Notes under the pieces: model-generated
Told to the model about the DNA's origin: nothing
What the model saw: only the letters and a program-made list of their open reading frames with translations
The model's database searches: none
Program-made: the position numbers and the translations under genes
In this document: positions 27,027 to 36,633 of the stretch, one piece after another
How the letters are laid out: the number at the start of each line of letters is the position of its first letter
Numbering within the stretch: position 1 is the first letter of the stretch
NCBI RefSeq assembly: GCF_013415485.1
Contig: NZ_JACBXS010000008.1
Coordinates: 1 to 64,000 of the forward strand
Direction: 5' to 3'
Length of the DNA: 64,000 nt
Origin: Rhabdonatronobacter sediminivivens
Lineage (GTDB): Bacteria; Pseudomonadota; Alphaproteobacteria; Rhodobacterales; Rhodobacteraceae

Positions 27027-27551
27027 TCAGGGGGCCTCTGCCCCGGCTTCATATGGGTTCGCCACCCCGATGCTGGCAAGTATCTCTGCTTCGGTATTTT
27101 CCATCAACGCGGCATCTTTGTCACGGATATGGTCATATCCCAGCAGATGCAGCACGGAATGTGTGACCAGATGGGCCACATGTGCGTCAAACCGCTTGCC
27201 CTGTTCTTCGGCTTCACGTTTGCAGGTCTCGTAGGCCAGCGCGATATTGCCCAGCGGCTCCGGCTCTTCCGGCTGCGGGTCCGGCGGCGGTGCGGGGAGG
27301 CCGCCGTCTTCCTCGGCGGCCAGATCCCATTCCGGCCAGCTCAGGACATTGGTGGGCGCGGGCTTGCCCCTGAAATCGGCGTTCAGGGCGGCGATCCGGG
27401 CATCATTGCAGGCCAGCAGGACGATTTCATAGCCGCTGGTTGCGTGACCCAGATGCGCCAGCGTGGCCCGGGCGGCCCTGGCGACCACGGGCGCCAGATC
27501 ATCCCCCTCCCAGCGCGGATCATCGATCATCAGCGCCACAAGAGGCTCAGC
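27027..27551 (-). CDS. ybeY: Endoribonuclease YbeY (rRNA maturation factor)
   Basis: YbeY (about 174 residues) is a zinc-dependent RNase required for 16S rRNA 3' end processing and ribosome quality control. The zinc-binding signature HSVLHLLGYDH is present in the C-terminal third, and the N-terminal core shows NADFRGKPAPTNVLSWP. A Pro-rich insert (about residues 84-96) is somewhat longer than usual. I place the start at a GTG at 27551 that overlaps the phoH stop and has GAGGG about six bases upstream; an ATG at 27530 is possible. Confidence 0.92.
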   Translation of the reverse strand, partial: AEPLVALMIDDPRWEGDDLAPVVARAARATLAHLGHATSGYEIVLLACNDARIAALNADFRGKPAPTNVLSWPEWDLAAEEDGGLPAPPPDPQPEEPEPLGNIALAYETCKREAEEQGKRFDAHVAHLVTHSVLHLLGYDHIRDKDAALMENTEAEILASIGVANPYEAGAEAP

Positions 27552-28560
27552 CACTGCTGCCCTCATCCGCCTCATAGGCCTTGATGATTCGCGCAACAAG
27601 CGGGTGGCGCACCACATCGGCGGCGGTGAAATAGCTGAAGCGGATGCCTTCGACCCCATCGAGGATCCGCTCCGCGGCCCGCAGCCCCGATTGCACCCCG
27701 CGCGGCAGGTCCACCTGGCTGCGATCACCCGTGATCGCCATGCGCGAGCCCTCGCCCAGCCGGGTCAGGAACATCTTCATCTGCATTTCGGTGGCGTTCT
27801 GCGCCTCGTCCAGCACCACGAAAGCATTGGACAGCGTCCGCCCGCGCATGAAGGCCAGCGGCGCAATCTCGATCCGCCGCTCCTCCATCAGCTTGGCCAG
27901 TTGCTTGCCGGGCAGGAAATCGTTCAGCGCGTCATAAAGCGGCTGCATGTAAGGGTCGATCTTCTCCTTCATGTCGCCGGGCAGGAAGCCCAGCCGCTCC
28001 CCGGCCTCGACCGCCGGGCGTGAGAGGATGATCTTGTCCACATGCCCCTCGATGAACATGTGCACGGCGACGGCCACGGCGATATAGGTCTTGCCGGTGC
28101 CCGCGGGGCCGATGCCGAAATTCAGCTCCTTCTCCATCAACGCGCGGGTATAGGCCTGCTGGGCCTTGGTGCGCGGGCTGATGGTCTTCTTGCGGGTGCG
28201 GATTTCCATATGACCGGTGCGGAACATTTCCAGCTGTTCCTGCCCCCCCTCCTCGGGGGCCGAAGCCCCCAGCCGGATCAGCGCGGCGATGTCGGCATGG
28301 TCAACTGCCCTGCCCTGCTGCAACATGGCATACATGGCGGTCAGAACCTCGGCCGCTACCGCGCGGCTTTCGGCAGGCCCGATCAACACAAGTTCATTGC
28401 CCCTGCGGATGATCTGGATGCCCAGATGGCTTTCAAGCTGGGTCAGGTTCCGGTCGAATTCACCGCAAAGGTCGATCAACAAGCGGTTGTCTTCGAATTC
28501 CAGACGGGTTTCGATGCTGCCTTCCGGCTCTGGCGGGGGGGTCAGCGCACTAATTCCCAA
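27547..28560 (-). CDS. phoH: PhoH family ATPase
   Basis: A 337-residue PhoH-like protein. It combines an N-terminal KH-like region (about residues 20-110) with the PhoH P-loop domain: Walker [31 protein letters not shown], Walker [11 protein letters not shown] and the sensor [12 protein letters not shown]. These proteins are associated with RNA metabolism together with YbeY. The start is a TTG at 28560, chosen because AGGGAG lies six bases upstream; the frame continues upstream but without family similarity. It is the first gene of phoH-ybeY-corC-lnt. Confidence 0.94.
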   Translation of the reverse strand: MGISALTPPPEPEGSIETRLEFEDNRLLIDLCGEFDRNLTQLESHLGIQIIRRGNELVLIGPAESRAVAAEVLTAMYAMLQQGRAVDHADIAALIRLGASAPEEGGQEQLEMFRTGHMEIRTRKKTISPRTKAQQAYTRALMEKELNFGIGPAGTGKTYIAVAVAVHMFIEGHVDKIILSRPAVEAGERLGFLPGDMKEKIDPYMQPLYDALNDFLPGKQLAKLMEERRIEIAPLAFMRGRTLSNAFVVLDEAQNATEMQMKMFLTRLGEGSRMAITGDRSQVDLPRGVQSGLRAAERILDGVEGIRFSYFTAADVVRHPLVARIIKAYEADEGSSG

Positions 28561-28682
28561 GCATGTCTCCCTGATGCAGTCCCTGTATTGATGCTGCCAA
28601 GCTGATGCGGCACACGCAAGCACAACTTGGCGCATTTGTCGGAATTGTCACAATTCGGCGCCCGGGGCTGCACGTCCGCGCA

Positions 28683-28895
28683 TCAGCGCGTGGCCAGTCT
28701 TTCGGCCCATCCACGGGCCAGAGGACCCACGAACATGGCCAGCGGCACCGCAATCACCCAGGCCACCGCCCAGGCACCGAGCCAACGCCCCATGTAACCC
28801 GTTCCCAGCCCGGTATTCACCGCCGTGATGATGCCCGACATGATGACGGACATCATCGTTCCCATGATCAGGCCGTTCAGCACCCTCAATTTCAT
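28683..28895 (-). CDS. DUF2798 family small membrane protein
   Basis: A 70-residue protein with two predicted membrane helices (about residues 8-28 and 37-58), matching the DUF2798 pattern: MGTMMSVIMSGIITAVNTGL followed by MGRWLGAWAVAWVIAVPLAM. The function is unknown. It sits alone between ileS and phoH on the same strand, more than 50 bases from each neighbour. The start at 28895 gives the usual short N-terminus; an ATG 12 codons upstream is less likely. Confidence 0.82.
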   Translation of the reverse strand: MKLRVLNGLIMGTMMSVIMSGIITAVNTGLGTGYMGRWLGAWAVAWVIAVPLAMFVGPLARGWAERLATR

Positions 28896-28952
28896 CGCAC
28901 GTGCTCCGCAATTACATTCATCTATTCGCATGTAATTTCGGAGTGTGCGACA

Positions 28953-31904
28953 TCAACCCCCGACAGCAACACCCCAGCCCAGCCGCATCAAGGCATCGCT
29001 ACAGCGCTGACAGGTGCCCGGATGCGCATGATGTCCGACATCGGGCAGGACCTTCCAGCAGCGCTGACATTTCGCGCCCTCGGCCCGGGCAAAGACGACG
29101 GCAACGCCATCGACCTCGGGCAGGGTAAAGGCGCCCTCGGGGGCCGGGTCGCTGCTCAGCACAATGTTCGAGGTGATGCACAGATCGGCAAAATCCAGGC
29201 TCTCCAGGACCGCGCGCAGGTTGGCGTCCTGCACATGCACCACCGGAGCAGCTTCAAGACTGGCGCCGATCACCTTCTCGCGGCGCTGCACTTCCAGCGC
29301 TGCGGTGACCACCCGGCGCACAGCGCGGATGCCGAACCACTTGCCAGCCAGCGCGCCATTCTCCCACCCCGCCGGGGTCGCCGGAAAATCCTGCAGATGG
29401 ACCGAGGACTCCTCCCCCGGGAAGCGCGAGAGCCACACATCCTCCATGGTAAACACCAGGATCGGCGCCAGCCATGTGGTCAGCCGGTGGAACAACGCAT
29501 CCAGCACCGTCCGCGCCGCGCGCCGCCGCAGGCTGTCCGCAGGGTCGCAATACAGCGCGTCCTTGCGCACATCGAAATAAAACGCCGACAGGTCCGAGGT
29601 CGCAAAGGTAAAGAGCTTCTGAAAGACGCCCTGGAAGTCATGGGCCGCGTAGCCCTCGCGCACCTGCCCGTCCAGAGCCGCCAACCGGTGCAGCACCCAG
29701 CGTTCAAGTTCAGGCATGTCGGCGGGGTCCACACGCTCGGCCTCGTCCCAGCCTTCCAGATTGGCCAGCATGAAGCGCAGCGTGTTGCGCAAACGCCGGT
29801 AGCTGTCGGCCACGCCCTTCAGGATCTTGTCCCCGATCCGCTGGTCCACCGTGAAATCCGACTGCGCCACCCACAGGCGCAGGATATCGGCGCCATACTG
29901 GTCGATCACCTCCTGCGGCCCGATCGTATTGCCCAGGGACTTGGACATTTTCATGCCCTTTTCGTCCAGGGTAAAGCCGTGGGTCAGCACCCCGCGATAG
30001 GGCGCGCGCCCCTTGGTCGCACAGGCTTGCAGCATCGAGGAATGGAACCACCCCCGGTGCTGGTCGGTCCCCTCCAGATACAGATCGGCGATCCCGTCCT
30101 CGGCCCCGTCCGCGCGGTCACGCAGCACGAAAGCATGGGTGGAGCCGCTGTCGAACCACACATCCAGAATGTCAAAAACCTGTTCATAGGCGTCCGCATC
30201 ATGCAGCCCATCAAGGATACGCTCCTTGAATCCTTGCACATACCAGACATCGGCGCCCTCGGCCTCGAAGGCGGCGACGATCCGCGCGTTCACCTCCGGG
30301 TCGCGCAGCAGGAAGTCCGGGTCCTCGGGCTTGGCGCCCTTGCGCACGAAGCAGGTGAGCGGCACCCCCCAGGCCCGCTGACGCGAGAGCACCCAATCGG
30401 GCCGCGCCTCGATCATCGAATACAGCCGGTTGCGCCCGGTCTGCGGGGTCCATTTCACCAGCCGGTCGATGGATTCCAGCGCGCGGGCGCGGATGGTGTT
30501 GCCATGCGCGCCCATCCCGTCATCCAGCGGCTTGTCGATGGCCGCGAACCACTGCGCGGTGTTGCGATAGATCAGCGGCGCTTTCGACCGCCAGCTATGC
30601 GGATAGGAATGGCGCATCTTGCCCTTGGCAAACAGCGCCCCCGCCCAGGCCAGTTGCTTGATGACGGCCACATTGGCGCCGCCCTCCTTGCCATCGGGCC
30701 GGATGATCACCTCACCCCCGAAAAGCGGCAGATCGGCGCGGTAGCTGCCATCCTCCAGCACGTTGTAGGTCATGGGCAGGCCATGCTTCAACCCGATCTG
30801 GTAATCGTCATCACCATGGCTGGGCGCGGTGTGCACGAATCCCGTGCCCGCATCATCGGTGACATGATCGCCGGGCAGCATGGGGACGTCGAAATCCCAT
30901 TCGCCCGCAGCCCCGTCAACGCCGCGCAGCGGGTGCGCCAGCACCAGTGCTGCCAGCTCTGCGGCCGTGACATCGCGCCGCCGCTCTGCCACGACCTTCG
31001 CCGCCGCAAAGACGCTCTCCGCCAGGGCATCCGCCACCAGCACCAGCCCGCCGGGCACCTCCTTGGCGCCCTCGGCCACTTCGGTGACCTCATAAAGCCC
31101 GTAGGCCAGTTCAGGCCCGAAACAGACCGCACGGTTCTGCGGGATAGTCCAGGGCGTCGTGGTCCAGATCACCACCGACAGCCCCATTTTCTTGCTGGAA
31201 ATACTCAAATCCGACGCTGCATCCCCGAAAGCCGTGACGGGGAACTTCACCCACACCTGATGCGACGTATGCTCATGATACTCCACCTCGGCCTCGGCCA
31301 GGGCGGTCTTTTCCACCGGCGACCACATCACGGGCTTCGACCCCTGATAGAGCGTGCCGTTCATCAGGAATTTCATGAACTCCCCGGCGATCACCGCCTC
31401 GGCGTGGTAATCCATGGTCAGATAGGGGTCATCCCACTTGCCGGTGATCCCCAGCCGCTTGAACTCCTCGCGCTGCACATCAATCCAGCCCTCGGCGAAG
31501 CGGCGGCATTCCTGTCGGAAATCGACGATATCCACCGCGTCCTTGTCCAGCCCCTTGGCGCGATACTGCTCCTCGATCTTCCATTCGATCGGCAGGCCGT
31601 GGCAATCCCAGCCCGGCACATAACGCGCATCATGGCCGCGCATCTGCGCCGAACGGACCACGAAGTCCTTGAGCACCTTGTTCAGCGCATGCCCGATATG
31701 CAGATGCCCATTCGCATAGGGCGGGCCGTCATGCAGCACGAACGGCGGACGCCCGGAACCAGTTTCACGCAGACGGTCATAGATGCGCAGGCGTTCCCAA
31801 CGGGCCAGCCACTCGGGCTCGCGCAGCGGCAAGCCCGCACGCATGGGGAAGTCGGTTTCGGGCAGGAACAGCGTGTCCTTGAAATCAGGCTGATCGGCGC
31901 TCAT
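28953..31904 (-). CDS. ileS: Isoleucyl-tRNA synthetase
   Basis: IleS (983 residues) charges tRNA-Ile. The class I signatures are intact: the HIGH motif in PYANGHLHIGHALNKV near residue 70 and KMSKSLGN near residue 650. The editing domain lies between them (TTTPWTIPQNRAVCF and the GTGFVHTAPSHG-like segment). The C-terminus has the zinc-finger cysteines CQRCWK and CQRC typical of the bacterial form. It is a single gene with a long leader region upstream. Confidence 0.97.
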   Translation of the reverse strand: MSADQPDFKDTLFLPETDFPMRAGLPLREPEWLARWERLRIYDRLRETGSGRPPFVLHDGPPYANGHLHIGHALNKVLKDFVVRSAQMRGHDARYVPGWDCHGLPIEWKIEEQYRAKGLDKDAVDIVDFRQECRRFAEGWIDVQREEFKRLGITGKWDDPYLTMDYHAEAVIAGEFMKFLMNGTLYQGSKPVMWSPVEKTALAEAEVEYHEHTSHQVWVKFPVTAFGDAASDLSISSKKMGLSVVIWTTTPWTIPQNRAVCFGPELAYGLYEVTEVAEGAKEVPGGLVLVADALAESVFAAAKVVAERRRDVTAAELAALVLAHPLRGVDGAAGEWDFDVPMLPGDHVTDDAGTGFVHTAPSHGDDDYQIGLKHGLPMTYNVLEDGSYRADLPLFGGEVIIRPDGKEGGANVAVIKQLAWAGALFAKGKMRHSYPHSWRSKAPLIYRNTAQWFAAIDKPLDDGMGAHGNTIRARALESIDRLVKWTPQTGRNRLYSMIEARPDWVLSRQRAWGVPLTCFVRKGAKPEDPDFLLRDPEVNARIVAAFEAEGADVWYVQGFKERILDGLHDADAYEQVFDILDVWFDSGSTHAFVLRDRADGAEDGIADLYLEGTDQHRGWFHSSMLQACATKGRAPYRGVLTHGFTLDEKGMKMSKSLGNTIGPQEVIDQYGADILRLWVAQSDFTVDQRIGDKILKGVADSYRRLRNTLRFMLANLEGWDEAERVDPADMPELERWVLHRLAALDGQVREGYAAHDFQGVFQKLFTFATSDLSAFYFDVRKDALYCDPADSLRRRAARTVLDALFHRLTTWLAPILVFTMEDVWLSRFPGEESSVHLQDFPATPAGWENGALAGKWFGIRAVRRVVTAALEVQRREKVIGASLEAAPVVHVQDANLRAVLESLDFADLCITSNIVLSSDPAPEGAFTLPEVDGVAVVFARAEGAKCQRCWKVLPDVGHHAHPGTCQRCSDALMRLGWGVAVGG

Positions 31905-32109
31905 GGCAAAGGGTGCTTTCTGTCAGGGGCAAGGTTTCAGACGGTGGTGCATGGAGATGGCGGCACATGCAATATCCCGGCGCCCTGAGAGGTCAGAGCA
32001 CCGGGCCGGTAATTCGCATATCCATATCGTCCTGCCAGGGCATGGGCCGCGTTATAGGCCGCAGCCGAAACAGCGTCCAGAGGGCAGACCCGGCAAATCC
32101 GGCCCGCCG

Positions 32110-32676
32110 TCAGTTGGCGGCAAGTTCCAGGTCCGGAACCGGAACCGGCGTGTCAAGGCCAGGCGCACCCATGACCACCGCCCACCACAGCTTGCCGTTG
32201 TCATCCTGATGCCAGGCCACGCCCAGATCCCGCGCCCGCGGGTCCAGGACGACCGAGCGGGTCTCGCGCTCCTGCATCCAGGCGTTCAGCGTCTCGGTCT
32301 CGGTCTCGAAGGTCTCGGACACCATCTCGCCGACGAAAACGCCGCTATAGCCCGCACGGCGGGTGCGCTGCATGGGGCTGGACCCGTCCGAGCCCCAGTG
32401 CCACGGGCGGCTCTGAAACGACATGTCGCTGGCATGGGTGGCCGCGGCCGAGGTCAGTTGCGCGTTCAGCTCCACCGGTTGCAGCCCGTTTTGCTGGCGC
32501 AGCGTGTTGATACCGTCACGCATGCGCGTCTGCACACGGGGCGCATCCGCATCCGAAATCCGATAGACCGCCGGCACCGGGCGCCCATCGGGCCCCGTCC
32601 GCATGGGCGTCGTCGTGGTTTCACAAGCCGCCAGCGCCACAACCGCGACCATGGAAGCAATCGCATATCGCCGCAT
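32110..32676 (-). CDS. CAP (SCP/PR1-like) domain lipoprotein
   Basis: A 188-residue protein with a lipoprotein signal: the hydrophobic stretch IASMVAVVALAAC ends in a lipobox with the cysteine at about residue 18. The mature part resembles the CAP/SCP domain: INTLRQQNGLQPVELNAQL, TSAAATHASDM, the histidine-containing HW, and GEMVSETFETETETLNAWM. CAP proteins in bacteria have diverse, mostly unknown envelope roles. The start MRRYAIAS is chosen because it begins the signal peptide; 7 upstream codons are possible. Confidence 0.85.
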   Translation of the reverse strand: MRRYAIASMVAVVALAACETTTTPMRTGPDGRPVPAVYRISDADAPRVQTRMRDGINTLRQQNGLQPVELNAQLTSAAATHASDMSFQSRPWHWGSDGSSPMQRTRRAGYSGVFVGEMVSETFETETETLNAWMQERETRSVVLDPRARDLGVAWHQDDNGKLWWAVVMGAPGLDTPVPVPDLELAAN

Positions 32677-32986
32677 CTGCCATCCCCCAGAGTTCATCGC
32701 TGCGTCTTATCCATTCCGTCGCACGGATTCAAACCCAAGAGATCGTGATGATGCTCAAGAGCGACAGTTATGCGACACGATAGGCCTTGATCTTTCAGGT
32801 TTACCTGTCGGCGACACACTCCGCCGCATGAGGGGTGTTGCCAAATTGACGACGACCAGCCAAACTGACTCGTGAACACGGCGTGAGGCGTTGCAATCCG
32901 CCTGACAAGGTGTTTGAGAAAAGAGACGACTTATCGTCTTGGGTGCGCGTGTGAGACCTGCACACGGGCAAATACTGGAGGTTGAA
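32677..32986. other. Gene-free divergent region
   Basis: This 310-base stretch separates the CAP lipoprotein gene and the small membrane protein gene, which point away from each other. No gene is supported. Close to the right-hand gene are two small inverted repeats, AGACGA-CTTA-TCGTCT (32924-32939) and GTGTG/CACAC after it, which could be 5' UTR structure. The sequence has lower GC than its surroundings. Confidence 0.5.
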
Positions 32987-33184
32987 ATGAAAAAAATCGC
33001 ACTGGCGGCAGCCCTTTCCATGGCAGCTACCTCGTCCTTCGCTGGCAGCCACGGCACCAGCAAATACGCCGAGCCCGTGATCGAGCCGGAAGTGATCGTG
33101 GAAGACACCCGCTCGACCGCAGCTGGCATCGTTGTGCCGATCATGCTGCTGGTCGTTCTGGCCGCTGCTGTGGCCGCACGCTGA
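32987..33184 (+). CDS. Small exported single-span membrane protein
   Basis: A 65-residue protein of unknown function. It has a signal peptide MKKIALAAALSMAATSSFAG, an acidic middle region (EPVIEPEVIVEDTRS) and a hydrophobic C-terminal segment AAGIVVPIMLLVVLAAAVAA. Similar short proteins are common in Rhodobacterales, often near hemH, but no function is known to me. The ribosome site GGAGG lies seven bases before the ATG, and a strong terminator follows the gene, so it is transcribed as a single unit and is probably well expressed. Confidence 0.82.
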   Translation: MKKIALAAALSMAATSSFAGSHGTSKYAEPVIEPEVIVEDTRSTAAGIVVPIMLLVVLAAAVAAR

Positions 33185-33207
33185 TAAGCGCTGCAACACA
33201 TGAATGA

Positions 33208-33235
33208 AGGGCGACGGTCATCCGTCGCCCTTTTT
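33208..33235 (+). terminator. Strong intrinsic terminator
   Basis: AGGGCGACGG (33208-33217) and CCGTCGCCCT (33222-33231) form a perfect 10-bp stem with a TCAT loop, followed directly by five T (33231-33235). It ends the transcript of the small membrane protein gene. Confidence 0.9.
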
Positions 33236-33407
33236 CGTTTGAATGATGCGGTTTGCCGGAACCCCGGCCCTGGCCAGACCGCTCCTGCGCGGCTGGCGCC
33301 TTGGCCTGCCCTGATGTGCCTTTTGGACATCTTGCACAGGATTGGGCCAGGCCCGCGGGGGGCTTCCCCTGACCGCAAGTCGCCAAAATCACGGCAGATG
33401 GGGCCGG

Positions 33408-33908
33408 TCAGCCCAGGCGGGCGTAGCGGTCTTCCAGAACGTCGAAGGGCACGCCGGGTTCATCCTTGGCACAGCGGATCACCAGCGATGTCTTGACGCT
33501 GGCCACATTCTCTGCAGCCGTCAGTTCCTCGGTCAGAAAGCGCTGAAAGGTCGACAGATCCGGCGCCACGCATTTCAGGATAAAATCGATTTCGCCATTG
33601 AGCATGTGGCATTCGCGCACCAGTGGCCAGTCGCGGCACCGCTGCTCAAAGGCAGACAAATCAACCTCGGCCTGCGAATGCAGACCGACCATGGCAAAGA
33701 CCTGGACCTCGAAGCCCAGTTCACGCTCGTTGACGCGTGCGTGATAGCCTGAGATGAAGCCGGATTCCTCCAGCGTGCGCACGCGCCGCAGGCAGGGCGG
33801 CGCCGAAATACCCACGCGTTTGGCCAATTCGACATTGGTCATCCGGCCGTCCGCCTGCAACTCGGCCAGTATCTTGCGGTCGATCGGATCCAGTTTCGCT
33901 CCGGGCAT
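33408..33908 (-). CDS. Lrp/AsnC family transcriptional regulator
   Basis: A 166-residue regulator of the leucine-responsive family. It begins KLDPIDRKILAELQADGRMT and has the N-terminal helix-turn-helix (VELAKRVGISAPPCLRRVRT) followed by the RAM ligand-binding domain (residues ~75-150, with VRECHMLNGEIDFILK). Such proteins usually sense amino acids and bind DNA as octamers. No amino-acid gene is adjacent, so the target is unknown. The gene converges with the small membrane protein gene and precedes the MttB-family gene in the other direction. Confidence 0.93.
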   Translation of the reverse strand: MPGAKLDPIDRKILAELQADGRMTNVELAKRVGISAPPCLRRVRTLEESGFISGYHARVNERELGFEVQVFAMVGLHSQAEVDLSAFEQRCRDWPLVRECHMLNGEIDFILKCVAPDLSTFQRFLTEELTAAENVASVKTSLVIRCAKDEPGVPFDVLEDRYARLG

Positions 33909-34027
33909 GAATGTTTGCGCTCCCTCGTGACTGCCCTCATGTAGGCGCTGGACCCAGATTGCGCAATATTCTTTCGCATCTGCGCAAGATTTTTGCGCCT
34001 CGGGCGGTCAGGGCGGCAAGTGTGCCA

Positions 34028-35593
34028 TCAGGAGCGGAAGCGGATCGGGAATTCGGCGCGGATCGCGCGGTCCAGATCCGGGGCAATGGTGCAACCCGCC
34101 TGCGACAGGATGCGCTGCATCCGGGTGCGCGCATTGCCCACCAGATCCGGGCGGCCGGCCTCTTCCCATTCGCGCGGGCTCATGCGGTTTGACAGCGCCG
34201 GATACAGGTATTCGCTCTGCATCAGCTTCAAGGTCTGGTCCGAGCCCAGGTAATGCCCTGGTCCGTCCAGACAGACCGCGCGCATTGCTTCAAGCGAGAC
34301 CGACTCATCGCTCACATCGATCCCGCGCACACAGCGCAGCGCCTGCCCCAGCAGGTCATCGCCCAGCACCATCGATTCCGGGCAGAACCCCAGAAGTGAG
34401 GCATGCATCCCCACCGATTCATAAACCATGTTCAACCCCGCCAACCCCGCAAGCACGTTCGAGGTCGCCTGCTCCCATCCGGCCTGCATGTCCGGCAGTT
34501 TCGAATCGGCCATTCCCGCGGCGGCCCCACCCGGCAGGCCATAGAATCGGTGCATCTGCGCGCAGCCCGCGCTCAGCAGCGCCTGTTCCGCGCTGCCCCC
34601 GGACATGGCCCCGGTGCGCAGGTCCGAAACAAAGGGCCAGGTGCCAAAGATCGCGGGCGCCCCGGGCCGGACGCTGTTGACATAGACCACCCCGGCCAGG
34701 CATTCCGCCACCGCCTGCACGATGGCCAGCGCGATCGGCGCCGGTGCCGTCGCCCCCGCCTGCCCCGCCGACAGCAGCAGCACCGGCATTCCCGCACGGA
34801 TGCAATGTTCCATCGTCTCGCAGCTTTCGGTGGCGAATTTCATGGGCGGGACAACGAAACAATTGCTGTTGGATACAAACGGCCGCGCGCGCCAGGCGTC
34901 CTCCCCTCCGGCGATCCGATGCAGCAGATCCATGCAGCCGGCCACATGCGCCGGGTCCGAAAATGACGTGCCCACATGCTTCCTGGTGCCCGCGACACAG
35001 GCGTAGAGCGTGTTCAGATCCATCTCGAAATTGTCGGCGATATCGCGGCAGACCATGACCCGCTGAAAGAAATGCAGGTTATCCAGATGCTGCGCCAGAC
35101 GCGCTGCGTCATAGAGGTCCTGCGCTGTGGAATCGCGGTAATCGCCGGTTTCAGGGTCCACCACATGCACCGCAGCCCCGGCGGTGCCATAATGGACCCG
35201 GGCGCCGGACAATGTCAGGTCATGATCAGGATCGCGGGCGCAGAGTGTCAGGTCGCGCGCGGCAAGGGCCAGCATGTCCTCGACCAGGGTGCGTGAAAAG
35301 CGCAACCGCCCGTCATCGCCCTGCACCGCCCCCGCCGCTGTCATCGCCAGCACCCCCGAAGGCGGCGCATCCGCCAGACCGATGGTTTCCAGCGCATCCA
35401 GTGCAGCGTTGTGAATGCGCAGCACATCGGCATCGGCCAGGGGGCGGTACTGTCCGCCCTCCATCCCGGGGCGGACCGGGCGCACGGCCTTGTCCAGCGG
35501 TGCGGCGCGCGCGGCCACACGCGCCGCCCGGCCGCCGCTGCGCGGCGCGCGTTTCGCCATCACGGCCTCTGCATGTTCGGGGGCATCCTCCAT
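34028..35593 (-). CDS. Trimethylamine methyltransferase (MttB) family protein, non-pyrrolysine type
   Basis: A 521-residue corrinoid-dependent methyltransferase-like protein. Family features include the barrel segments YVNSVRPGAPAIFGTWPF and MSGGSAEQALLSAGCAQM and the late KLPDMQAGWEQATSNVLAG. There is no in-frame amber codon, so unlike archaeal MttB it has no pyrrolysine; such members act on quaternary amines such as glycine betaine or carnitine, or are uncharacterised. No corrinoid-binding protein gene is beside it. It is divergent from a LysR regulator; the start has AAGGA eight bases upstream. Confidence 0.9.
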   Translation of the reverse strand: MEDAPEHAEAVMAKRAPRSGGRAARVAARAAPLDKAVRPVRPGMEGGQYRPLADADVLRIHNAALDALETIGLADAPPSGVLAMTAAGAVQGDDGRLRFSRTLVEDMLALAARDLTLCARDPDHDLTLSGARVHYGTAGAAVHVVDPETGDYRDSTAQDLYDAARLAQHLDNLHFFQRVMVCRDIADNFEMDLNTLYACVAGTRKHVGTSFSDPAHVAGCMDLLHRIAGGEDAWRARPFVSNSNCFVVPPMKFATESCETMEHCIRAGMPVLLLSAGQAGATAPAPIALAIVQAVAECLAGVVYVNSVRPGAPAIFGTWPFVSDLRTGAMSGGSAEQALLSAGCAQMHRFYGLPGGAAAGMADSKLPDMQAGWEQATSNVLAGLAGLNMVYESVGMHASLLGFCPESMVLGDDLLGQALRCVRGIDVSDESVSLEAMRAVCLDGPGHYLGSDQTLKLMQSEYLYPALSNRMSPREWEEAGRPDLVGNARTRMQRILSQAGCTIAPDLDRAIRAEFPIRFRS

Positions 35594-35702
35594 GGCGCAT
35601 TCCTTCTGCCGGTGCGGGCGGCACCCCAATGGCCGCGCCCTGCGATCATCTGTCAGTATCTGGCGCGCCTGAGGGATTTTCAATTCGGCCAGGCCGATGC
35701 TA

Positions 35703-35723
35703 TTGATCGATATAACCGATCAA
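35703..35723. promoter_or_regulatory. Candidate LysR operator, perfect 21-bp inverted repeat
   Basis: TTGATCG - 7 bases - CGATCAA is a perfect inverted repeat placed 17 bases before the LysR gene start and 110 bases before the MttB-family start. It fits the LysR T-N11-A type pattern inside a dyad. Its position suggests autorepression and control of the divergent gene. Confidence 0.65.
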
Positions 35724-35740
35724 ACCTCGGAGCGCCCCGG

Positions 35741-36613
35741 ATGCAGATGGACTGGATCGACACGTTTCTGGACCTGATCGACAGTGGCAGCTTTCACCGC
35801 AGCGCCGAGCGGCTGGGTGTGGGCCAATCCACGGTATCCGCCCGGATCAAGGCGCTGGAAGAGACCGTCGGCGCGCGGCTGCTGACACGCTCACGCGCAG
35901 GGACCCGGCCCACCACCGCCGGGCTGCGCTTCATCCCCGAAGCCCGCGCCCTGCGCCGCGTCTGGCAAGGCGCCTGCCGCCAGGCGCGTGGGTCCGGGGC
36001 GCAGGCCCTGACCGTGCATCTGGGTTTCCAGCATGATCTGGTGGGCGATGCATTGGGCAACTGGCTGCTGGCCTTTCGCTCCAGGCTGCCCGAAACGGCG
36101 GTCTATGTGGAGCTGGATTATTCACCGCAGATGTGCGCCAACATCGAGACCGGCACGCTGGATTTTGCGGTGATGTTCACGCCGCGCCCCCTGCCGGACC
36201 TGCATTTCGTGGGGCTGGGCGAACTGCGCTATCAGATGATGAGCACCTGCGCCGCACGGCTGGCCGAGGTCACGCCAGACCGCTACATCCGCGGCAATGT
36301 CGCCCCGGCCTTTGCAGCGGCGCATCGGCAGGCGCTGCCAGGTCTGGAGGATGCGCCGCTGGCCAGCGGCCATGCCCCGGCGGTGGCCAGCCTGTTGCGT
36401 GCGGTCGGCGGCAGCGCCTATCTGCCGGGCGCCATGGCCCACAGGTTGCAGGCCGAAGGGGTGGCGCAGCCAGTCCCTGATGCCCCCGTGCTGGGACAGC
36501 CGGTTCATGCGGCGATGCTGCTTTCGCAACGCACGCGGCGGCTGCAATCGGTGCTTCTGGCCATTGCGCGCAGCCAGTTCGACATGCTGAACACCAGCGC
36601 CCAGACGCCGTGA
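35741..36613 (+). CDS. LysR family transcriptional regulator
   Basis: A 290-residue LysR-type regulator. The N-terminal winged helix-turn-helix is clear (FLDLIDSGSFHRSAERLGVG, QSTVSARIKALEETVGARLL), followed by the two-lobed co-inducer domain (from about residue 90). The gene is divergent from the MttB-family gene, 147 bases apart, with a perfect 21-bp inverted repeat close to its own start. It probably controls that gene in response to a methylated amine, but this is inference. The start ATG has GGAG eight bases upstream. Confidence 0.92.
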   Translation: MQMDWIDTFLDLIDSGSFHRSAERLGVGQSTVSARIKALEETVGARLLTRSRAGTRPTTAGLRFIPEARALRRVWQGACRQARGSGAQALTVHLGFQHDLVGDALGNWLLAFRSRLPETAVYVELDYSPQMCANIETGTLDFAVMFTPRPLPDLHFVGLGELRYQMMSTCAARLAEVTPDRYIRGNVAPAFAAAHRQALPGLEDAPLASGHAPAVASLLRAVGGSAYLPGAMAHRLQAEGVAQPVPDAPVLGQPVHAAMLLSQRTRRLQSVLLAIARSQFDMLNTSAQTP

Positions 36614-36633
36614 GCCTGGGCCTGAGGCCCCTG

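Noticed and set aside
28605..31988. A very long open frame antisense to ileS (over 1100 codons)
   Set aside because: It is a mirror of third-position GC bias in ileS. It has no ribosome site, no recognisable domain and an amino acid composition typical of shadow frames. The same holds for the long frames opposite the M3 peptidase (4170-6263) and ccoN (50486-52330).
34028..35593. Pyrrolysine-containing MttB
   Set aside because: The reading frame has no in-frame amber codon, and no pylTSBCD genes are present in the window. It is the non-pyrrolysine type.
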